The notes beneath the pieces were generated by a model that made no database searches, had not been told where the DNA came from, and worked only from the letters and a program-made list of their open reading frames with translations. Both the position numbers and the translations under genes were made by a program. Source: Oscillospiraceae bacterium (lineage in GTDB: Bacteria; Bacillota; Clostridia; Oscillospirales; Oscillospiraceae). From it: a stretch of 10,248 nt of DNA. The stretch is from positions 1 through 10,248 of the forward strand of contig JAFOJR010000029.1 of the NCBI GenBank assembly GCA_017420125.1. The letters run 5' to 3'. This document shows positions 5,743-10,248 of this stretch, piece after piece; the stretch's first letter is position 1; each line of letters opens with the position of its first letter.

Positions 5743-7668
5743 TCAATAATCCAAATCGCCCACAGAAGCGGCGTTTTCTTCAATAAACCGGCGGCGGGGT
5801 TCCACGTCTTCCCCCATCAGCACGGTGAAAATCTCGTCGGCCCGCACAGCATCCTCCAGCTTAATCCGCCGGAGCGTACGGGTCTCCGGGTTCATAGTGG
5901 TTTCCCACAGTTCATGCGGGTCCATTTCACCCAAGCCCTTAAAACGGCTGATATCAATCTTTGCGTTGTGGTTTTCGCCCCGCATTTGGGCGGACACTTC
6001 GTCCCGCTCTCCGTCAGAATATGCTACCCGGGTTTGCTTGCCCCTAGTCAGCTTATACAGCGGCGGCACGGCAGAATAGACATATCCTCCGTCGATCAGC
6101 GGCCGCATAAAACGGAAAAAGAAAGTGAGCAGCAACGTGCGGATATGGCTGCCGTCCACATCGGCATCTGCCATGATGATGATCTTGTGATATCGGAGTT
6201 TTGTCAGATCAAATTCCTCACCGATGCCGGCGCCCAGCGCCGTAATCACCGGTTGGAGCTTATCATTTCCGTATACTTTATCTGCGCGGGCTTTCTCCAC
6301 ATTGAGCATCTTGCCCCACAAAGGCAGAATCGCCTGGAACCGGGAATCCCGTCCCTGAGTGGCAGAACCGCCGGCAGAGTCACCTTCTACAATATATAGT
6401 TCCGTAAGCGCTGGATCTCGATCGTTGCAGTCCCGCAGCTTGTCTGGCATCTGTCCGGATTCCAACCCGGTTTTTCGCCGGATGCTTTCTCTGGCTTTTC
6501 GGGCGGCTTCTCTTGCCCGGGATGCGGTCAGGGCTTTTTCCAAAATGGTCTTTCCAACCGCGGGGTTTTCTTCCAGAAAAATAGAAAGCTTTTCCGAAAC
6601 CAGACTCTCTACCAATGTCCGCATTTCGGAATTACCGAGTTTGGCCTTGGTTTGCCCTTCAAACTGGGGTTCCGTCAGTTTTACGGAAATAACGGCAGTA
6701 ATTCCTTCCCGGCAGTCTTCGCCGGAAAGCTTTTCTTCATTTTTTAAAATATTATTTTTTCTGCCATATTCATTCAGCACACGGGTCAGCGCAGCGCGGA
6801 AACCGGTTTCGTGCATCCCGCCTTCTGCTGTATGGATATTATTGGCAAAAGACAGCAGCATTTCATTATATCCATCGGTATATTGCAGAGCAATCTCCGC
6901 TGCAGATTCGTTTCGTGTGCCGGATATATAGATAACATCCTGATGTAAGGGTGTTTTATTTCGATTGATATATTGAACAAAGGAACGAATCCCGCCTTCG
7001 TAATACATTTCATCCCGCTTTTCTTGGCCAGGACGATTGTCTACAGTGATGATTTTCAGACCGGCGTTTAAAAATGCCTGTTCTCGCATGCGGGTGTGAA
7101 GAATATCATATTGATATTCCCACTCTTCAAAAATCTCCCGATCCGGCTGAAACATGACACGGGTCCCCGTTTGATCTGTTTCTCCTAAAACAGTCATTTC
7201 CTGGGTGACATTCCCTCGCTGGAATTTCATCTGGTATTTTTTCCCGCCTTTACAGACTTCCACCACCAGCCATTCGGACAGAGCGTTGACTACAGAGGCA
7301 CCTACCCCATGCAGCCCGCCGGAGACCTTGTATCCGCCGCCGCCGAACTTTCCACCTGCATGCAGGACCGTATAGACCACTTCCAGTGCGGGACGGCCTG
7401 TTGCATGAAGATCTACGGGAATGCCTCGTCCGTTATCGGTAACGGTAATGGATTCTCCATCTTCAATGGTAACTACTATTTCGCTGCAATATCCGGCCAG
7501 CGCTTCGTCAATGGCATTGTCTACAATTTCATAAACCAGGTGGTGCAGCCCGCTGGACGAAGTGGACCCGATATACATGCCGGGGCGCTTCCGCACCGCC
7601 TCCAACCCTTCCAGAACTTGAATCTGCTGGGCGCTGTATTCCGTTTTGTTCTTAACTTGTTCTTCCAT
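5743..7668 (-). CDS. gyrB: DNA gyrase subunit B
   Basis: This is the 641-aa ATPase subunit of gyrase. The GHKL ATPase domain (about 15-230) shows E47 (general base) and N51 in YEIVDNAIDEA, D78 in TDNGRGIP, and the ATP lid HAGGKFGGGGYKVSGGLHGVG (103-123, quoted in part as the glycine-rich lid). The transducer domain has the conserved lysine in QTKAKLGN (K341). The TOPRIM metal site is E428 in VEGDSAGGSA with D501, D503 and D505 in ADADVDGSHIR. The C-terminal tail has KGLGEMDPHELWETTM (577-592). Length matches the 630-650 aa Gram-positive form without the proteobacterial insertion. Trp451 stands where most GyrB proteins have Arg or Lys (PLWGK instead of PLRGK/PLKGK). The ATG is preceded by GGGAGG at 6 nt and overlaps the end of remB by 17 nt, suggesting translational coupling. 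Confidence 0.98.
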   Translation of the reverse strand: MEEQVKNKTEYSAQQIQVLEGLEAVRKRPGMYIGSTSSSGLHHLVYEIVDNAIDEALAGYCSEIVVTIEDGESITVTDNGRGIPVDLHATGRPALEVVYTVLHAGGKFGGGGYKVSGGLHGVGASVVNALSEWLVVEVCKGGKKYQMKFQRGNVTQEMTVLGETDQTGTRVMFQPDREIFEEWEYQYDILHTRMREQAFLNAGLKIITVDNRPGQEKRDEMYYEGGIRSFVQYINRNKTPLHQDVIYISGTRNESAAEIALQYTDGYNEMLLSFANNIHTAEGGMHETGFRAALTRVLNEYGRKNNILKNEEKLSGEDCREGITAVISVKLTEPQFEGQTKAKLGNSEMRTLVESLVSEKLSIFLEENPAVGKTILEKALTASRAREAARKARESIRRKTGLESGQMPDKLRDCNDRDPALTELYIVEGDSAGGSATQGRDSRFQAILPLWGKMLNVEKARADKVYGNDKLQPVITALGAGIGEEFDLTKLRYHKIIIMADADVDGSHIRTLLLTFFFRFMRPLIDGGYVYSAVPPLYKLTRGKQTRVAYSDGERDEVSAQMRGENHNAKIDISRFKGLGEMDPHELWETTMNPETRTLRRIKLEDAVRADEIFTVLMGEDVEPRRRFIEENAASVGDLDY

Positions 7669-7954
7669 GGGTGTCCTCCCTTGCTTGATTCAGCCAATCG
7701 CTGACTTGACCTTCTGCCCGTTTGAGCAGTGTCGCCGGAGAAAGCTGTGATAAATAAACTGTACTTACGCCCTGCTCTTCGCAGAGCACAAAGGATTTGG
7801 GCAATTCCTCACTGACACTGACAACCCGCCCATTTTCCTCGGCTTCTTTCAAAAATTGCCGGGTTAAATAAGAACCGGTAGTGTTGTCCAGATCAAAAAT
7901 ACCGAGAATAGTCCGCATCGGTACCACCGTGTTTTGTCCCAAATGCAAATACAT
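7652..7954 (-). CDS. remB: DUF370 protein, RemB-like extracellular matrix regulator (YaaB)
   Basis: This 100-aa cytoplasmic protein matches the DUF370/RemA-RemB family. Its N-terminus, MYLHLGQNTVVPMRTILGIF, has the LHLG start and the IxGIFDLDN segment typical of the RemB (YaaB) branch. It is followed by TTGSYLTRQFL and SFVLCEEQGVSTVYLSQLSPATL. In Bacillus subtilis, RemB sits in the same place between recF and gyrB; its paralogue RemA is a DNA-binding activator of biofilm matrix genes. The exact role of RemB is unclear, so a regulatory role here is inferred. The C-terminal 20 residues or so (RAEGQVSDWLNQAREDTHGRTS) are extra and poorly conserved. The ATG lies 15 nt after the recF stop, with AAGGGAAGGA just upstream. 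Its 3' end overlaps gyrB by 17 nt and contains the gyrB ribosome binding site. Confidence 0.9.
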   Translation of the reverse strand: MYLHLGQNTVVPMRTILGIFDLDNTTGSYLTRQFLKEAEENGRVVSVSEELPKSFVLCEEQGVSTVYLSQLSPATLLKRAEGQVSDWLNQAREDTHGRTS

Positions 7955-7969
7955 AATGTTCCTTCCCTT

Positions 7970-9106
7970 TCATTCATTCTCCCGTTGTGGAGCGTCTTCC
8001 GCCGGAAAAATGACACCGTGTTCAATCCGGAATTCCGCATTTCCCTCCTGTTCCAGCAGAGGCATTTTCTGACAACAGGTGATAAATACCTGTCCTTCTG
8101 TAATCTGATTTAACACAAAGGACTGTCGCCTTTCATCCAGTTCGCTGAGCACATCGTCCAAAAACAGAACCGGATATTCTTTCCGATCAAAAAAATGGAC
8201 TTCCCGTTCTGCTAACTTCAAGGACAGCGCTGCTGTCCGCACCTGTCCCTGGGACCCAAAAGCCTTCAGAGGACGTCCATCCAAAAGAACCAGAAAATCA
8301 TCTTTATGGGGACCGGAAAGACAGGACTTCACTGCTTGTTCTGCCGCCCGATGGGATGCCTGATGTTCCAACAGCCAGGTTTCAATCTGTTCCACCGGAG
8401 CAAAAGGATCTGCCACAGTGGAAACGGTTTCATAAACCAACGACGGCTGTTCCCGGTTCCCGGAGCAGGCACTGTGAATCTTACAGAAGATTTCTCCCAA
8501 AATTTGGACGTACTTGGCACGATAAGAAATCAAAATGGCGCCATATCGCGCCATGTCTCCATTAAAGGTATCCAGCGTAGAAAGAAGAGACGGCTTTTGC
8601 TCCCAATCCCGCAAAATTCTGGTTTTATGTTCCTGTAAACGGTGATATTGAGACAAAGCCTGCGCATATCTGGGACGGAGCTGACATAGCGTCTGGTCCA
8701 AAAACCGCCGCCGCGCAGCGGGTCCGGACCAGATTAAAAATAAATCTTCCGGGGTAAATAAAACGGTACGAAGCGTATCAGACAACGAAGCGGTTGTCTT
8801 TTGCTTCACGCCATTGAGAAGCATTTGTCTTCTCCCATGGCGAAAAAGAAAAATTTCAATAGAAAAGATCCTTTCCCGGGACAACACAGTCCCACAGACG
8901 GCGGCCTTTTCCTGTCCAAACTGGATCAGTTCCTTATCTCCTCGGGTGCGGTGAGACCGGGCGCCAGAGAGATAAGCCGCCCCTTCCAGCAGATTGGTCT
9001 TCCCTTGAGCATTTTCGCCGAAAATCAAATTTTGTCCACTGGAAAAACAGACCTCTGCCTGTTCGTAATTTCGAAAATGGGACAGAGAAAGACGTTGGAT
9101 TTCCAT
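7970..9106 (-). CDS. recF: DNA replication and repair protein RecF
   Basis: RecF is a SMC-like ATPase that helps RecO/RecR load RecA at single-strand gaps and stalled forks. The 378-aa length is normal (about 360-375). Visible motifs are the Walker A GENAQGKTN (30-38), the family SGPHKDDF (264-271), the ABC-type signature region FGSQGQVRTAALSLKLAE (283-300), and Walker B with D-loop in PVLFLDDVLSELD (312-324). The N-terminal EIQRLSLSHFRNY is the usual RecF beginning. The ATG is 4 nt after the dnaN stop, and its ribosome binding site (AGCAGGA) lies inside the end of dnaN, so translation is probably coupled. The small S4-domain gene (yaaA) that often lies between dnaN and recF in Firmicutes is absent. 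Confidence 0.98.
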   Translation of the reverse strand: MEIQRLSLSHFRNYEQAEVCFSSGQNLIFGENAQGKTNLLEGAAYLSGARSHRTRGDKELIQFGQEKAAVCGTVLSRERIFSIEIFLFRHGRRQMLLNGVKQKTTASLSDTLRTVLFTPEDLFLIWSGPAARRRFLDQTLCQLRPRYAQALSQYHRLQEHKTRILRDWEQKPSLLSTLDTFNGDMARYGAILISYRAKYVQILGEIFCKIHSACSGNREQPSLVYETVSTVADPFAPVEQIETWLLEHQASHRAAEQAVKSCLSGPHKDDFLVLLDGRPLKAFGSQGQVRTAALSLKLAEREVHFFDRKEYPVLFLDDVLSELDERRQSFVLNQITEGQVFITCCQKMPLLEQEGNAEFRIEHGVIFPAEDAPQRENE

Positions 9107-9110
9107 TGTA

Positions 9111-10226
9111 TTACGTTCCTGCTTTCAGCCGCACCGGCAGAACCATATAAAGAAAATGGTCGTCTTCTTCCGCTTCCGGAAGAATCAGGCAAGGGGATAC
9201 GTTGGTATTTAACTTCAGGCGAACTGTTTCCGCCGGAACAGCTTTCAATACATCCAGCAAGAACCGATTATTAAATCCAATTTCAAGACCTCCGCCGTTG
9301 CCTTCCACTGAACAGGTGTCCGATGCAACACCGATGGCTGTTGCTGTTTTTAAAAAGAGACTGTTTTCCCCAAATGTGCACCGAAGCGGACTTTTCAATT
9401 TTTCGTTAATGATCAGAGAAACCCGATCTACGCTTTGAAGCAGCGTCTTGGCATCCGCTATAATGGTAATGGGATGTTTATTGAGAATTGCCTGTTTATA
9501 ATTGAGAAATTCTCCTTCTAACCGGCGGGAAAGTAATGTGGTATCCCCTATTTGGAATGTGACATGACGGCTCCCTTGTGAAATGATAACCGGATTTTCC
9601 CCATCTGAAGCAATTTTTTCTACTTCAGAAAGTGCTGGTCCCGGCACGACAAAAGAAAAAGATGTTTCTCCGCCCTGAATTTCCACCTGTTCCCGACGGA
9701 TGGCCAACCGATATCCGTCTACGGCAACCAGCGTCAGCTGATTTTCCTCTACCTCAAAAAGAGACCCCGTGTGAATGGGTTTGCTTTCATCCCGGCTGGT
9801 GGCAAACAGTGTTTCTGAAATCATGGATTTCAATGTTCCTTCAGGGATAGAAAGCATATGAAGCTGTTCTACTGCGGGAAGTTCAGGAAAGTCGTCCGGG
9901 GAAATACTGTTGATTTGAAAGTGGGAAGCCTGGCAGGAGATGTGAATTAAATCTCCCTCCATTTTAAAAGAAACGATATCATCCGGCAGGCGACGAAGAA
10001 TTTCTCCAAATAAACGGGCGTTAACAACAGTTGTACCTGGTTGTTCTACCAGAGCAGGGCAGATGGTCTGGATTCCGGTTTCCAGATTGTATCCGGTTAG
10101 CAGAAGAGATTCGTTTGCTTCAATTAAAATGCCTTCCAGGGCAGGAATGGTGCTTTTTGTTGAGACTGCTTTGGAAGCAGTTGAGATAGCAGGGAGAAGA
10201 ACTGCTTTTTCGCAGGAAAAAATCAT
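9111..10226 (-). CDS. dnaN: DNA polymerase III subunit beta (sliding clamp)
   Basis: This ring-forming dimer encircles DNA and holds the replicative polymerase and many partner proteins. The 371-aa length and three similar domains (about 1-120, 128-245, 247-371) match the family. Recognisable clamp segments are ALEGILIEA (29-37), ISPDDFPELP (108-117), VAVDGYRLA (168-176), SRRLEGEFLNY (233-243), GFNNRFLLDVL (317-327) and the C-terminal MVLPVRL (361-367), which lines the partner-binding pocket. The ATG at 10224-10226 has a strong AAAGGAGG 6 nt upstream (10233-10240). The gene is complete and is the first visible member of the dnaN-recF-remB-gyrB-gyrA run. dnaA and the replication origin are expected just past the right edge, so the promoter is not visible here. 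Confidence 0.98.
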   Translation of the reverse strand: MIFSCEKAVLLPAISTASKAVSTKSTIPALEGILIEANESLLLTGYNLETGIQTICPALVEQPGTTVVNARLFGEILRRLPDDIVSFKMEGDLIHISCQASHFQINSISPDDFPELPAVEQLHMLSIPEGTLKSMISETLFATSRDESKPIHTGSLFEVEENQLTLVAVDGYRLAIRREQVEIQGGETSFSFVVPGPALSEVEKIASDGENPVIISQGSRHVTFQIGDTTLLSRRLEGEFLNYKQAILNKHPITIIADAKTLLQSVDRVSLIINEKLKSPLRCTFGENSLFLKTATAIGVASDTCSVEGNGGGLEIGFNNRFLLDVLKAVPAETVRLKLNTNVSPCLILPEAEEDDHFLYMVLPVRLKAGT

Positions 10227-10248
10227 TAGGTGCCTCCTTTTTGGTGTC

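Noticed and set aside
5713..6399. 228-aa open frame antisense to gyrB
   Set aside because: Shadow of gyrB codon bias; no recognisable domain and no start signals.

Overview
The window is a roughly 10 kb, origin-proximal housekeeping segment of a Firmicute, most likely a Clostridia member of the Oscillospiraceae/Ruminococcaceae type. The reasons are the gene order dnaN-recF-remB-gyrB-gyrA on one strand (the Bacillus/Clostridium origin arrangement), strong AGGAGG-type ribosome binding sites, and small proteins of Firmicute families (DUF370/RemB, DUF2082 zinc ribbon). The genus cannot be fixed from the sequence alone.

Layout, right to left, because almost everything is on the minus strand. dnaN (10226-9111), recF (9106-7970), remB (7954-7652), gyrB (7668-5743) and gyrA (5724-3181) are packed with gaps of 4 and 15 nt, a 17-nt overlap, and a gap of 18 nt, so they probably form one operon downstream of dnaA, which would lie just beyond the right edge. 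An 81-nt gap with a long hairpin separates gyrA from rnhA (3099-2623), which ends in a strong intrinsic terminator. About 400 nt without a convincing gene follow, holding a good minus-strand promoter at 2245-2273. That promoter drives a 65-aa one-helix membrane protein (2194-1997). A second terminator follows, then a two-gene unit of a DUF2082 zinc-ribbon protein (1928-1716) and a 4-helix membrane protein (1703-1320). A perfect bidirectional terminator (1285-1318) is shared with the only plus-strand gene, a cation diffusion facilitator (83-1240), which has a near-consensus promoter at 20-48.

The large operon combines the sliding clamp, gap/fork repair (RecF), a DNA-binding regulator (RemB) and both gyrase subunits; rnhA adds R-loop/RNA-primer removal. 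This is a coherent replication, repair and topology cluster. The CDF exporter, zinc ribbon and small membrane proteins look like unrelated neighbours.

I found no mobile element, CRISPR array, tRNA/rRNA or clearly new system. The points most worth a second look are: a CDF transporter with two tandem C-terminal domains and an N-D-D-D (Mn-type) transport site; gyrase subunits with Ala at the Ser83-equivalent of GyrA and Trp at the Lys447-equivalent of GyrB; a polar insertion in a GyrA C-terminal blade; a terminator-like hairpin after gyrA whose T-tract faces the antisense direction; and an unexplained stop-free run and palindrome in the 2.2-2.6 kb gap.
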